Positions 50,340 through 60,191 of a DNA stretch of 64,000 bases are shown here, one piece after another. The DNA lies in NCBI RefSeq assembly GCF_029714425.1, contig NZ_CP121668.1, positions 186,001-250,000 on the forward strand, written 5' to 3'. The first letter of the stretch is position 1, and each line of letters begins with the position of its first letter. The translations under genes and the position numbers were made by a program. The notes beneath the pieces were generated by a model. The model worked only from the letters and a program-made list of their open reading frames with translations. It did no database searches and was not told the origin of the DNA. The DNA comes from Bradyrhizobium sp. CB2312. Lineage in GTDB: Bacteria > Pseudomonadota > Alphaproteobacteria > Rhizobiales > Xanthobacteraceae.

Positions 50340-51554
50340 CTAACCCAGAGTCTCGACCAGCCGGTGCAGCGCCTGCGCCGTGGTCTCGCTATCCTGCACC
50401 AGCGCCAAGCGAATGTAGCCGGCACCGGGATTGAAGCCGTCAGGTTGAAGCCGCGCCAGATAGGAGCCGGGCACCACGCGCACGCCGGCTTCCTTAAACA
50501 GCTTCAGCGTCACCGAGACGTCGTCACCGATCTCGGACGTGTTGAGCCAGACGCAGAAGCCGGCGTCGGGCCGGCGATAGCCGTAGCGATTGCCGATGAT
50601 CTGGTCGGCGAGATCGAACTTGATCCGGTAGAGCCTGCGGTTCTCCTCGACATGCGCCTCGTCGCCATAGGCAACGGTCGCGACATGCTGCAGCGGCACC
50701 GGCACCTGGGGCGCCGCGATGTTGCGCAACTCCAGGAACATGCCGATGAACTTCTTGTCGCCGGCGGCGAAGCCGACGCGCAGGCCGGGCAAATTGGAGC
50801 GCTTCGACAGCGACTGGAACGCAGCCACGCGGGTGAAGTCGGCACCCGCGCATTCGAGCGCGCTGCCCGGCGCCTCGCGGGTGTAGATCTCCGAATAGCA
50901 CTCGTCGCTGAGGATCATGAAGTTGTAGCGGTCGGCGAGTTGCTTCAGCCGCCTGAAATAATCGGGCTTGGCGACCGAACCCTGCGGATTGGCAGGCGAC
51001 GCCAGATAGAACGCCACGGTGCGCGCCAGCGTCGCTTCGTCGATGGCGTCGAGATCGGGCAGGAAGCCGTTCTCGACGGTGGTCGGCAGATAGACCGGCT
51101 CGCAGGCTGCGGCGCCCGCGCCGGCGCCATAGACCGGATAGAACGGGTTCGGCATCAGGATCGCCGGCTTGCCGGGCTTCGGGCCGACATAGCGCGCCGC
51201 TGCGATCGCAGCGAGGAACAGCCCTTCCCGGCTGCCATTGAGGACGAGAATTTCGGTCTTGGGGTCGAGCGCGCGCGGCAGCTTGAAGCGCGACGACAGC
51301 CAGGCGCTCGCAGCGTTGCGGAACGGCTCGGTGCCCTGGTTCATCGGGTAACGGCCGAAATCGGCGATGTGCTTTGCCAGGACTGGGCCGACGAAGTCAG
51401 GCACCGGATGCTGCGGCTCGCCGACCGCGAGCGAAATCAAGGGCTTGCCGGGTTGATGCGGCGCCAGAAGCTCGTTGAGCCGGACGAAGGGCGAGCGTGC
51501 GGAATCGGAGCTACCACCGCCCTGCGGCGCACGGGATGAAGCGGTCAGAGCCAT
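50340..51554 (-). CDS. Class I/II aminotransferase, DapC-like
   Basis: 404-residue PLP-dependent aminotransferase. The Schiff-base lysine lies in FQSLSKRSNLPGLRVGF, with SPANPQG and LSDECYSEIY in the cofactor site. The sequence resembles succinyldiaminopimelate transaminase (DapC) of the lysine/peptidoglycan route in alphaproteobacteria, but other acyl-amino acid substrates are possible. Start codon at 51554 was kept. It is placed directly upstream of ftsK on the minus strand. Confidence 0.85.
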   Translation of the reverse strand: MALTASSRAPQGGGSSDSARSPFVRLNELLAPHQPGKPLISLAVGEPQHPVPDFVGPVLAKHIADFGRYPMNQGTEPFRNAASAWLSSRFKLPRALDPKTEILVLNGSREGLFLAAIAAARYVGPKPGKPAILMPNPFYPVYGAGAGAAACEPVYLPTTVENGFLPDLDAIDEATLARTVAFYLASPANPQGSVAKPDYFRRLKQLADRYNFMILSDECYSEIYTREAPGSALECAGADFTRVAAFQSLSKRSNLPGLRVGFAAGDKKFIGMFLELRNIAAPQVPVPLQHVATVAYGDEAHVEENRRLYRIKFDLADQIIGNRYGYRRPDAGFCVWLNTSEIGDDVSVTLKLFKEAGVRVVPGSYLARLQPDGFNPGAGYIRLALVQDSETTAQALHRLVETLG

Positions 51555-51889
51555 TCGTTGGGCGCCAGTACTCTTGGAACAGCCGGTCGCACGAAAGCGC
51601 CGACGGGAAGCGGTTCAGTTCACCATAGATAGGGCGAGGTTAAGACGCGATTAACCATCGGCCGCCGCCTCCGTCCAGAGCGGGAATAATGAGACCGGAT
51701 AACAACGGGATGCATTGCCGGCTCCCAGGCGGTTTTCGGAGCTTGATCATGCTCTTGCCAGGGACGTGAATGTTTCAGCGACGTCATGGCCGGGCCTGTC
51801 CCGGCCATCCACGGCCTTTCCGGTGGCGTCCAAGAACGTGGATGCCCGGGACAAGCCCGGGCGTGACGAGCTTTGCGATGTCGGAGCAT
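51555..51889. other. Intergenic region with family D repeat
   Basis: 335 bases without a gene between the DapC-like gene and the GFA gene. It contains the palindrome at 51782-51868 and nothing else that I can identify. Confidence 0.6.
51782..51868. repeat. Palindromic repeat family D
   Basis: Ends CGTCATGGCCGGG and CCCGGGCGTGACG with GGCCATCCACGGCC and CGTGGATGCCCGGG inside. It closely matches the copy at 46828. Confidence 0.85.
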
Positions 51890-52294
51890 TTAATGCCCCG
51901 GCAGCTTCTCGAATGTCTTCATGCCTGCGGGGATCGCGTGGAACTCCTGCTTGTCGCAGGTGTAGATCGCCATCTGCGGTTGGAACTGGGCGGGCTCGTC
52001 CAGGGTGCCGACCTTCAGGACCGCGGCGGGCAGGCCCGGCACGCTGGTCACCAGATGCGTGCCGCATTCGGCGCAGAATTCGCGCGTCACGGCGTGCTCG
52101 AGGTCCTTGCGCGTGAACTGCTTGGGCTCTCCGGTGATGTAGTGGAAGCCGGCCGCCGGCATCGCGATGAAGGTGTTGGGCGCCCCGCCCGAGATGTACT
52201 GGCACTCGCGGCAATGACATTGGGCCTGCATCATCGGATCGCCCTCGGCCACATAGCGCACTTCGCCGCAATAGCATCCGCCTTCCAAACGCAT
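51890..52294 (-). CDS. GFA-family (CENP-V/glutathione-dependent formaldehyde-activating) zinc protein
   Basis: 134 residues. The zinc-binding cysteines are visible as CYCGEVRY, CHCRECQ and FCAECGTH, in the order of the GFA fold. GFA proteins include a formaldehyde-glutathione-adduct enzyme, but most family members are of unknown activity. The ATG at 52294 fits the family start (MRLEGGCYCGEVRY). It is followed on the other side by the convergent-facing repeat D and is not in an obvious operon. Confidence 0.85.
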   Translation of the reverse strand: MRLEGGCYCGEVRYVAEGDPMMQAQCHCRECQYISGGAPNTFIAMPAAGFHYITGEPKQFTRKDLEHAVTREFCAECGTHLVTSVPGLPAAVLKVGTLDEPAQFQPQMAIYTCDKQEFHAIPAGMKTFEKLPGH

Positions 52295-52402
52295 GACGAC
52301 CTCCCGGCTTGTTGTTTGTTGTGGTCGATATTTCTGCGCCGGCAATCCGGAATGGCAATCCTTTTCTTTTGCGCGCCTGCCAAAAAGAATGCGCGGAAAG
52401 AC

Positions 52403-52438
52403 AAAAAGAAAGGGGCTCCAACTTGCGCTGGAGCCCCT
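52403..52438 (-). terminator. Intrinsic terminator downstream of amtB
   Basis: Read on the minus strand, GGGGCTCCA pairs with TGGAGCCCC (9-bp stem), followed by TTTCTTTTTG. It is 84 bases past the amtB stop and fits a Rho-independent terminator for glnK-amtB. Confidence 0.75.
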
Positions 52439-52521
52439 CAACGGTCGGGGCATTGCCGGGTATGTGCCCAAACCGTAGTTGTGGGCGCGGTCCCCGAGGA
52501 GGCCGCGCCCGGGAGGAGAGG

Positions 52522-53970
52522 TTACATGTTGTAGGCGCGCTCGGTGTGCTCGGTGATGTCGAGGCCTTCGCGCTCGCTCTCGACATTGGCGCGGAGGCCA
52601 ACGATCACGTCGACGACCTTGTAGAGGATCGCCGAACCGACGCCCGACCACACCAGCGTGGTGCAGACGCCCCAGGCCTGCGAGAGCATCTGCGCCGCGA
52701 AGTCGTAATCGGCAACCTTCGGCGGGATCGCGGTGTAGTCGATGATGCCGGCGCCGCCGAGAGCGGGGTTGACGAGGATGCCGGTGCCGAGAGCGCCGAC
52801 GATGCCGCCGATGCAGTGCACGCCGAACACGTCGAGGCTGTCATCGTAGCCGATCGCGTTCTTCACGACGGTGCAGAAGAACAGGCAGACCACGCCGACC
52901 ACGAGACCGAGGACGATCGCGCCCATGACGCCGGAGTAGCCGGCGGCAGGCGTGACGGCCACGAGGCCCGCGACAGCGCCGGAGATGACGCCGAGCACCG
53001 ACGGGTGACCCTTCACGATCCACTCCGCGAACATCCACGACAGCGCGGCGGCTGCGGTGGCGACGAAGGAGTTGGTCATGGCGAGGGCGGCGCCGCCGTT
53101 GGCTTCGAGGTTGGAGCCGGCGTTGAAGCCGAACCAGCCGACCCAGAGCAGCGAGGCGCCGATCATCGACATGGTCAGCGAGTGCGGAGCCATCAGCTCC
53201 TTGCCGTAGCCGACGCGCTTGCCGATCAGGAGAGCGCCGACGAGACCTGCGATGCCCGCGTTGATGTGCACCACGGTGCCGCCCGCGAAGTCGATGGCGC
53301 CCTTCTTGAAGATCCAGCCAGCATCGGCGTTGATCTCGTCGAGCTTGGCCTGCGCCGCGGTCTTCGCCGCCGCGTCACCCGCAGCAGCAAGAGCCTTGGC
53401 CGCATCCTGGATCGCGTCCGGGCCGGGCCAGTACCAGACCATGTGCGCGATCGGGAAGTAGATCAGCGTGACCCAGAGCGGGATGAAGAGCGCGATCGCC
53501 GAGAACTTCATGCGCTCGGCGAAGGCGCCGACGATGAGGGCGGGCGTGATCGCCGCGAAGGTCATCTGGAAGCACATGTAGATGAGCTCCGAGATGTTGG
53601 CGTCGACCGAGAAGGTCGCGGCCTTCGAGTCGGTGGTGACACCCATCATGAAGGCCTTGGAGAAGCCGCCGATGAAGTCGGACCCGCCGGTGAAGGCGAG
53701 GCTGTAGCCGTACACGGCCCAGATCACGGTGACGACGCAGACGGTGTAGAACACCTGCATCAGCACCGAGAGCATGTTCTTGGAACGGACGAGACCGCCG
53801 TAGAACAGCGCGAGGCCGGGGATCGTCATCAACAGCACCAACACTGTCGATGTCAGCATCCAGGCGTTGTCTCCCTTGTTGACCGTTGGCTCGGCGTAGG
53901 CTGCGGTCGCAGCGAACAGGCCGACTGCGAGAGCCGCCAATCCCGCGCCATAGGGACGCTTAAACGTCAT
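52522..53970 (-). CDS. amtB: Ammonium transporter (AmtB), first copy
   Basis: 482 residues starting at ATG 53970 with AGGAG upstream. A signal-like N-terminus (ending AAYAEP) precedes 11 membrane helices. The channel histidines are in DFAGGTVVHINAGIAG and DDSLDVFGVHCIGG. It has an extra acidic/Ala-rich loop (about 185-215, DAIQDAAKALAAAGD) not present in the second copy. It conducts ammonia across the inner membrane and is blocked by uridylylation-free GlnK. glnK lies 37 bases upstream. Confidence 0.96.
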   Translation of the reverse strand: MTFKRPYGAGLAALAVGLFAATAAYAEPTVNKGDNAWMLTSTVLVLLMTIPGLALFYGGLVRSKNMLSVLMQVFYTVCVVTVIWAVYGYSLAFTGGSDFIGGFSKAFMMGVTTDSKAATFSVDANISELIYMCFQMTFAAITPALIVGAFAERMKFSAIALFIPLWVTLIYFPIAHMVWYWPGPDAIQDAAKALAAAGDAAAKTAAQAKLDEINADAGWIFKKGAIDFAGGTVVHINAGIAGLVGALLIGKRVGYGKELMAPHSLTMSMIGASLLWVGWFGFNAGSNLEANGGAALAMTNSFVATAAAALSWMFAEWIVKGHPSVLGVISGAVAGLVAVTPAAGYSGVMGAIVLGLVVGVVCLFFCTVVKNAIGYDDSLDVFGVHCIGGIVGALGTGILVNPALGGAGIIDYTAIPPKVADYDFAAQMLSQAWGVCTTLVWSGVGSAILYKVVDVIVGLRANVESEREGLDITEHTERAYNM

Positions 53971-54007
53971 TTTATTCACTCCTGATTCGATAAGGTTGAG
54001 CGCGAAA

Positions 54008-54751
<744 letters not shown>

Positions 54752-55354
54752 TCAGGCCGCATCGCGCGCTGCAAAAACCCGATCGATCAATCCCCATTCG
54801 ACGCCTTGCTGCGCGGTCATGAAGTGATCGCGGTCCAGGGTCCGTTCCACCTCCGCCTCGGAGCGTCCACAATGCTGCGCATAGAGCCGGATGAGGCGCC
54901 GCTTGGTTTCCTGCATCTCGTTGGCATGGATCAGGACGTCGGACGCCTGGCCCTGAAAGCCGCCGAGCGGCTGATGCACGTGAAGGCTTGCGTTGGGCAA
55001 GGCGGCGCGGTGACCGGGTTCGCCGGCCATCAGCAGGAACGAGCCCATCGAGCGCGCGGTGCCCATGCACAGCGTATGGACCGGCGCCTTGATGAACTGC
55101 ATGGTGTCGTACATCGCAAGTCCAGAGGTGACCACGCCGCCGTAGGAGTTGATGTAGAGATTGATCGGCCGGCTCGGATTCTCCGCCTCCAGGAACAGCA
55201 GCTGCGCGCAGACGAGGCCCGACATCGCGTCATTGACCTCGCCGTTGAGGAAGATGATGCGCTCACGCAGCAGCCGCGAATAGATGTCGAAGGATCGTTC
55301 GCCGCGCGCGGATTGTTCGACGACCATAGGGACGAGCTGAAGCATGTCGCGCAT
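54752..55354 (-). CDS. ATP-dependent Clp protease proteolytic subunit, extra copy
   Basis: 200 residues with the ClpP triad intact: Ser102 ([11 protein letters not shown]), His127 ([10 protein letters not shown]) and Asp176 ([13 protein letters not shown]). It has the usual N-terminal segment [15 protein letters not shown]. No clpX or clpA lies beside it, unlike the housekeeping clpP-clpX pair, and several positions differ (for example GTARSMG for GQAASMG), so it is probably a paralog. It is 42 bases downstream of the SRPBCC gene. Confidence 0.9.
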   Translation of the reverse strand: MRDMLQLVPMVVEQSARGERSFDIYSRLLRERIIFLNGEVNDAMSGLVCAQLLFLEAENPSRPINLYINSYGGVVTSGLAMYDTMQFIKAPVHTLCMGTARSMGSFLLMAGEPGHRAALPNASLHVHQPLGGFQGQASDVLIHANEMQETKRRLIRLYAQHCGRSEAEVERTLDRDHFMTAQQGVEWGLIDRVFAARDAA

Positions 55355-55396
55355 CGGCGACCTCCGTGTCTGCAGGTGATGAAGTGGTTGTTGGTG

Positions 55397-55753
55397 TCAG
55401 GCCGCCGCGCGCATCAGGCAGCAATTGCTGTTGGCCGGCTGCGGCAGCTTGATGCGATCGTCGCAGGCCTGCTGGATGATGCGAAAGCGGGTGCCGCCGT
55501 CCTCGTTCGGTTCGATCCGGAAAATGACGTGGCTTTCGCGAAACGGCGGTTCGGAATCGCGAAGCCGGTAGCGCACCTCTTCGCCAGGGATCGCTGATTC
55601 CGGCTCGGCGCCCGCAAGGTCGCAATCCGGCAGCCAGCGCTCGCGCAATTCAGGAATGGTGACGGCGCGCCAGACCTTTGCCGGCGGCGCATCGAAATCA
55701 TATTCGAGCACGAGCTTTGCGTCGGGACGATCAGGCTTCACGGCGTCGCTCAT
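55397..55753 (-). CDS. SRPBCC (AHSA1-like) domain protein
   Basis: 118 residues of the START/Bet v 1-like fold common in AHSA1-type proteins (LEYDFDAPPAKVWRAVTIPELRERW). The C-terminal end has a Cys pair CCLMRAAA. Such genes often sit next to ArsR regulators, as here, and may handle small hydrophobic ligands. The start ATG at 55753 lies in a tandem repeat that carries its Shine-Dalgarno (next entry). clpP follows 42 bases downstream. Confidence 0.75.
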   Translation of the reverse strand: MSDAVKPDRPDAKLVLEYDFDAPPAKVWRAVTIPELRERWLPDCDLAGAEPESAIPGEEVRYRLRDSEPPFRESHVIFRIEPNEDGGTRFRIIQQACDDRIKLPQPANSNCCLMRAAA

Positions 55754-55830
55754 TGATCCAGGTCCTTATTGATCCAGGTCCTTATTGGTCCAGGTTCTAT
55801 TGATCCAAGTCTTTATTGATCCATGTCCTT
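55752..55830. repeat. 16-bp tandem repeat at the arsR-SRPBCC junction
   Basis: About five copies of ATTGATCCAGGTCCTT (first two perfect, the third 15 bp, the last two variants). On the minus strand each unit reads AAGGACCTGGATCAAT and so carries a Shine-Dalgarno-like AAGGA. The unit nearest 55753 is followed by G, so the start ATG of the SRPBCC gene is created at its end; the most distal unit also encodes the last residues (KDMDQ) of the ArsR protein. Confidence 0.85.
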
Positions 55831-56127
55831 CAAGAGATCGGCGAGTACTTCCATGCGCTTCGGCCAGTAGGCGCGGTAGCGCGCGAGCCATGTCCCGATG
55901 GCGGCGATCCCGTCCGGATCGACTTCGTAGTTCACAAAGCGGCCTTGCCGCTGCTCGCGGACGAGCCCTGCCGCACGCAGCACCGAAAGATGCTGCGACA
56001 TCGCCGGCTGGCTGATCTCCAATCCGTCGCGCAAAGCGCTGGCATTGAGGCTTCCGCCGGCGAGTTTCTCAAAGACCTTGCGGCGGGTCGGGTCGGCCAG
56101 CGCCTTGAAGATGTCGGCTTCGATCAT
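55813..56127 (-). CDS. ArsR-family transcriptional regulator
   Basis: 104-residue winged-helix regulator (DIFKALADPTRRKVFEKLAGG, SQPAMSQHLSVLRAAGLVREQRQGRFVNYEVD). It lacks obvious metal-ligand Cys pairs, so it may sense another ligand. It is the likely regulator of the downstream SRPBCC gene, from which it is separated only by the 16-bp repeats. Its last codons lie in the repeat. Confidence 0.85.
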   Translation of the reverse strand: MIEADIFKALADPTRRKVFEKLAGGSLNASALRDGLEISQPAMSQHLSVLRAAGLVREQRQGRFVNYEVDPDGIAAIGTWLARYRAYWPKRMEVLADLLKDMDQ

Positions 56128-56169
56128 GGCAACACATAAGCATTTACTTATGTGTTGCGCAAGCCCGGA

Positions 56170-57471
56170 TTACTGCAAAGCTTCGCCGTGCTGGGTGATG
56201 TCGAGACCCTCGAGCTCCTGCTCACGCGACACGCGCAGGGGCACGAACAGGGCGACCAGCTTGAGCAGGACGAAGCTCACGCCGGCCGCCCAGACGAAGG
56301 TGACCGCGACGCCGTAGAGCTGGATCAGCAGCTGCTGCGGATGGCCCTCGATCAGGCCGGCGGTGCCGCCGATCGCGCTGGTCGCGAACACGCCGGCGAG
56401 CAGAGTGCCGGTCAGTCCGCCGATGCCGTGGACGCCGAACACGTCGAGGGAGTCGTCATAGTTGAAGCGGTGCTTGAGCCAGGTGCAGGCCCAATAGCAA
56501 ATCGCGCCGGCGGCGATGCCGATGACGATGCCGTGCCACGGCGCGACGAAGCCGGAGGCCGGCGTGATGGTGCCGAGGCCCGCGACCGCGCCAGAGATCA
56601 TGCCGAGCACTGAGGGCTTGCGCCGGGTCGACCATTCGATCGCGCCCCAGGTCAGCGCGCCGGAGCAGGCAGCAAGATGCGTCGCGATGATCGCCATCAC
56701 CGCGCGCGAATTGGCTGCGCCCGCCGAGCCGCCGTTGAAACCGAACCAGCCGACCCACAACAGGCCGGTGCCCATCACCGCGAGCGACAGATCGAACGGC
56801 GAGAGATTTTCGCTGCCGTAGCCGTGGCGGCGTCCCATCACCTTGGCGGCGACGAGGCCGGCGGTGCCGGCCGACAGATGCACAACGAGGCCGCCGGCGA
56901 AATCCAGCACGCCCATGCTGTTGAGGAAGCCGCCGCCCCAGATCCAATGCGCGAGCGGAATGTAGACGAAGATGAACCAGGCAACGGAGAACATCAGATA
57001 AGCGGAGAACCGCATGCGGTCGGCGACCGAGCCCGCGACCAGCGCCACCGTGATGATCGCGAACGTCATCTGGTACAGCATGAACAGCGATTCCGGGATC
57101 GTCTTTGCGGCTGGATTGACGCTGTCCATGGTCATGCCGGCGAGGAACCAGCGGTCGAGCGAGCCGATCCACGGGCCGTCGCCTACGAAGCACAGCGAAT
57201 AGCCGAACGCGACCCAGAGAATGGAGATCAGCGTCACCGCGGCGAGGCTCTGCGCCATGGTCGCGAGCACGTTCTTCTTGCGCACCATGCCGGAGTAGAA
57301 CAGCGCCAGCCCCGGGATCGTCATCATCAGCACCAGCGCGGTGGCGACGATCATCCAGGCGGTGTCGGCGGTGTTGATCTCGGAGCTTGCCGCATGTGCC
57401 GGCGCAGCCAAAGCGGACACAAATCCCATCGGCGCAGCCAAAGTGGCTGCGCGGCGCAACAATCCCGCCAT
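56170..57471 (-). CDS. Ammonium transporter (AmtB), second copy
   Basis: 433 residues, starting at ATG 57471 after GGGGGAA. A signal-like start (ending APAHAASSE) precedes the membrane core. The twin histidines are in DFAGGLVVHLSAGTAG and DDSLDVFGVHGIGG. It lacks the extra loop of the first copy. It follows a second PII gene on the same strand with a 133-base gap carrying a family G repeat, so this is a second glnK-amtB pair within 5 kb. Confidence 0.95.
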   Translation of the reverse strand: MAGLLRRAATLAAPMGFVSALAAPAHAASSEINTADTAWMIVATALVLMMTIPGLALFYSGMVRKKNVLATMAQSLAAVTLISILWVAFGYSLCFVGDGPWIGSLDRWFLAGMTMDSVNPAAKTIPESLFMLYQMTFAIITVALVAGSVADRMRFSAYLMFSVAWFIFVYIPLAHWIWGGGFLNSMGVLDFAGGLVVHLSAGTAGLVAAKVMGRRHGYGSENLSPFDLSLAVMGTGLLWVGWFGFNGGSAGAANSRAVMAIIATHLAACSGALTWGAIEWSTRRKPSVLGMISGAVAGLGTITPASGFVAPWHGIVIGIAAGAICYWACTWLKHRFNYDDSLDVFGVHGIGGLTGTLLAGVFATSAIGGTAGLIEGHPQQLLIQLYGVAVTFVWAAGVSFVLLKLVALFVPLRVSREQELEGLDITQHGEALQ

Positions 57472-57543
57472 GTCATTTCCCCCGGCATCAAATTGGCGTC
57501 GCACGCTGTGGCGTCGTTGCCCGGTGCGATCGAAGAAGGTTCA

Positions 57544-57601
57544 AAGCGTTTTCAAGCGAAGTGGATACCGGTTCGCGTGAAGAAAACGCGTCAAAACAAA
57601 A
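57544..57601. repeat. Repeat family G
   Basis: GCGTTTTC near the left, ACCGGTTCGCGTGAAG in the middle and AAAACGCGTCAAAA on the right, forming a partial inverted repeat. A copy is at 61874. It lies in the glnK2-amtB2 gap. Confidence 0.75.
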
Positions 57602-57604
57602 ATC

Positions 57605-57994
<390 letters not shown>

Positions 57995-58179
57995 TCAATC
58001 TGGCATCTTTCCGGGCAAATGGCATAAAAAAGTTGCAGATTGAAGCGGAAAAACGTTTGGCCATGTGAACGGCCGCCTCTGTACAGGGCAGCCGTTCATA
58101 ATTCACAATGCATTTTGGGCATGGATGCGGTGAACCTGCGCCTGTCGAGCGGTACATAAGTATTTTGGGGGGACGCTTC

Positions 58180-59076
58180 ATGGCGAGTTGGTTTTACGCG
58201 GCCGAGGGCAAGCAGCAGGGGCCCTTTCCGGAGGGCCAATTCCGCGATCTGATCGCGCAAGGCGTCGTGCGCCCGGACACGCTGGTTTGGTCCGAGGGCA
58301 TGGCCGGCTGGCAGAAGGCCGCCGAAATTCCCGGCATCATCGGCGGCGGCGGTGCGCCGCCGATGATGCCGGCCGGCGGACCGCCGATGATGGGTGGCGG
58401 AGCTTATGCTGGCGGCGGCGCCGGCGCCGGCGGAGCACTCGCGGTCGATTTCGGCATCCTCGAGTTCACCTGGCGAACGATCGTGATGGTGATCGCCTCG
58501 TGCTTCATCATCCCGATCCCGTGGGTGTTCGTCTGGTACACGAAATGGATCGTGTCCTGCGTGAAGGTCCCGGGACGTCCGAACCTCAGCTTCACCGGCA
58601 ACGCGATGACGCTGGTGCCATGGTTCTTCGGCTTCATCGTGCTGGCGATCGTGATCGGCTACATCGGCAGCCAGCTCTTGAGCAATTTGCTGTTCATCGC
58701 GCAGATCGTGCTCTACTGGCTCCTGATCAAATGGATGGTCGCGAACCTCGCCTCCAACGGGCAGCCGCTCGGTCTCAGCTTCTCCGGCTCGGTCTGGGCC
58801 TATATCGGCTGGAATCTGCTGTTTGCGATCTCGATCATCACCATCATCGGCTGGGCCTGGGTCGCCGCGGCCCAGATGCGCTGGTTCTGCCGCAGCGTCG
58901 AAGGCACGCGCCGCGAGATCGTCTTCAAGGGCAGCGGCCTCGGGATCCTCTGGCGCGGAATCGTGGCAGCGATCCTGTGCAGCCTCATCATCCCGATCCC
59001 GTGGGTGTATCGCTGGATCATGAACTGGTTCGCATCGCAGACCGAGCTGGTGCCGCGCGGGTCGCTCGGAGCCTGA
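58180..59076 (+). CDS. GYF-domain membrane protein with repeated helical units
   Basis: 298 residues. An N-terminal GYF-2 domain (ASWFYAAEGKQQGPFPEGQFRDL, about 1-50) is followed by a Gly/Pro/Met-rich linker (about 55-85) and four membrane-associated repeats, the first and last containing the identical IIPIPWV. The other two keep KWM and LSFSG or RWF and IVFKG endings. Function unknown; the repeat layout resembles DUF898-like proteins. Start at ATG 58180 with a G-rich Shine-Dalgarno (GGGGGGAC). It faces convergent tesB. Confidence 0.75.
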   Translation: MASWFYAAEGKQQGPFPEGQFRDLIAQGVVRPDTLVWSEGMAGWQKAAEIPGIIGGGGAPPMMPAGGPPMMGGGAYAGGGAGAGGALAVDFGILEFTWRTIVMVIASCFIIPIPWVFVWYTKWIVSCVKVPGRPNLSFTGNAMTLVPWFFGFIVLAIVIGYIGSQLLSNLLFIAQIVLYWLLIKWMVANLASNGQPLGLSFSGSVWAYIGWNLLFAISIITIIGWAWVAAAQMRWFCRSVEGTRREIVFKGSGLGILWRGIVAAILCSLIIPIPWVYRWIMNWFASQTELVPRGSLGA

Positions 59077-59083
59077 TCCGAAA

Positions 59084-59115
59084 AGCTCCAGGCGCGGTTC
59101 ACCGCGTCTGGAGCT
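59084..59115. terminator. Hairpin between the GYF gene and tesB
   Basis: AGCTCCAG and CTGGAGCT form perfect 8-bp outer arms around a GCGCGG/CCGCG inner stem. It sits in the 40-base convergent gap and could act as a bidirectional terminator; there is no T-run. Confidence 0.55.
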
Positions 59116-59116
59116 G

Positions 59117-59980
59117 TCAGCTCCTCCGCTCGCGCACCGAGCCTTCCTGCGCGACGGAGGCCACCAGCGTGCCGTCCGGCTTGAAGATCGAGCCCCGGGT
59201 CAGGCCGCGGCCTGATTGCGCGCTCGGCGAATCCTGGGCGTAGAGCAGCCATTCGTCGGCGCGGAACGGGCGGTGAAACCACATCGCGTGATCGAGGCTC
59301 GCCGGCATCATGCGTTTGTCGAACAGCGTGCGGCCATAGCGCGCCATGATCGCATCCAGCAGCGAGAAGTCGGACGCATAGGCGAGCGCGCACATGTGCA
59401 GCGCCGGATCGTCCGGCAGCTTCGCCGCGGTCCTGATCCAGACGTGGATGCGGCCGTCCTCGATCTTCTGGCCGAAATAACGGCCGAGCTCGACCGGGCG
59501 CAGCTCGATCGGACGATCGGATTCGTAGTAGCGGCGGATGAACTCCGGCATCTCGCGGAACATCGGCTGTTTCGCCACCTCCTCCGCCGTGAGCTTCTCC
59601 GGCGGCGGCACCTCGGGCATCTTGTCCTGATGATCGAAGGTGGTCTCTTCATCGGTATGGAACGAGACCATGATCGAGAAGATCGCGTTGCCGTGCTGGA
59701 TCGCGGTGACGCGCCGCGTCGAATAGCTCTTGCCGTCGCGCAGGCGTTCGACCTGGTAGATGATCGGAATCTGCGGGTCGCCCGGCAGGATGAAATAGCA
59801 ATGCAGCGAGTGCGGCAGCCGCCCCTCGACGGTGCGGCAGGCCGCGACCATCGCCTGCCCGATCACCTGGCCGCCGAACACCCGCTGCCAGCTCGTCTTC
59901 GGGCTGTTGCCCCGGAACAGATTTACCTCGAGCTGTTCGAGGTCGAGGATCGAGATCAGGTCGATCAGGCTCTTGGACAT
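59117..59980 (-). CDS. tesB: Acyl-CoA thioesterase II
   Basis: 287 residues, two hot-dog domains. The catalytic Asp-Thr-Gln set is expected from SLDHAMWFHRPF and GLTRGSIFKPDGTLVASVAQEG. The N-terminal LIDLISILDLEQLEVNLFRGNSPKTSWQRVFGGQV segment (read in parts) is typical. It hydrolyses acyl-CoAs in the cytoplasm. ATG at 59980 was chosen over 59986. Upstream lies a family C repeat. Confidence 0.93.
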   Translation of the reverse strand: MSKSLIDLISILDLEQLEVNLFRGNSPKTSWQRVFGGQVIGQAMVAACRTVEGRLPHSLHCYFILPGDPQIPIIYQVERLRDGKSYSTRRVTAIQHGNAIFSIMVSFHTDEETTFDHQDKMPEVPPPEKLTAEEVAKQPMFREMPEFIRRYYESDRPIELRPVELGRYFGQKIEDGRIHVWIRTAAKLPDDPALHMCALAYASDFSLLDAIMARYGRTLFDKRMMPASLDHAMWFHRPFRADEWLLYAQDSPSAQSGRGLTRGSIFKPDGTLVASVAQEGSVRERRS

Positions 59981-59999
59981 GCACACAACTCTCTCAAAT

Positions 60000-60100
60000 C
60001 GTCATTCCGGGATGCGCTGGAACGGCGCAGGCCCGGAATCCATAACCCCGGCTCGTGGTTATGGATTCCGGGCTCGCGACTTCGTCGCGCCCCGGAATGA
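60000..60100. repeat. Palindromic repeat family C upstream of the Ubi hydroxylase
   Basis: Ends CGTCATTCCGGG and CCCCGGAATGACA with CCCGGAATCCATAACC and GGTTATGGATTCCGGG inside. It is the longest family C copy here. Confidence 0.85.
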
Positions 60101-60191
60101 CACAGTCGGGCCGTTCCGCCCTCGTTTCACCGCACTGTTTCGCCCAGCTCAAGTCTGCTAGCAAGGCCAAGGTTTAAGCCGGGAATTTCGT

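Noticed and set aside
49470..51539. 689-residue plus-strand frame over ftsK and the aminotransferase
   Set aside because: It crosses two real minus-strand genes and shows no recognisable domain.
52309..53985. 558-residue plus-strand frame over amtB
   Set aside because: Antisense to a clear ammonium transporter; the composition is typical shadow sequence.
58025..58052. TGGCAT and TTGCA near glnK2 as a sigma-54 promoter
   Set aside because: The spacing is seven bases instead of five and the orientation points away from glnK2.
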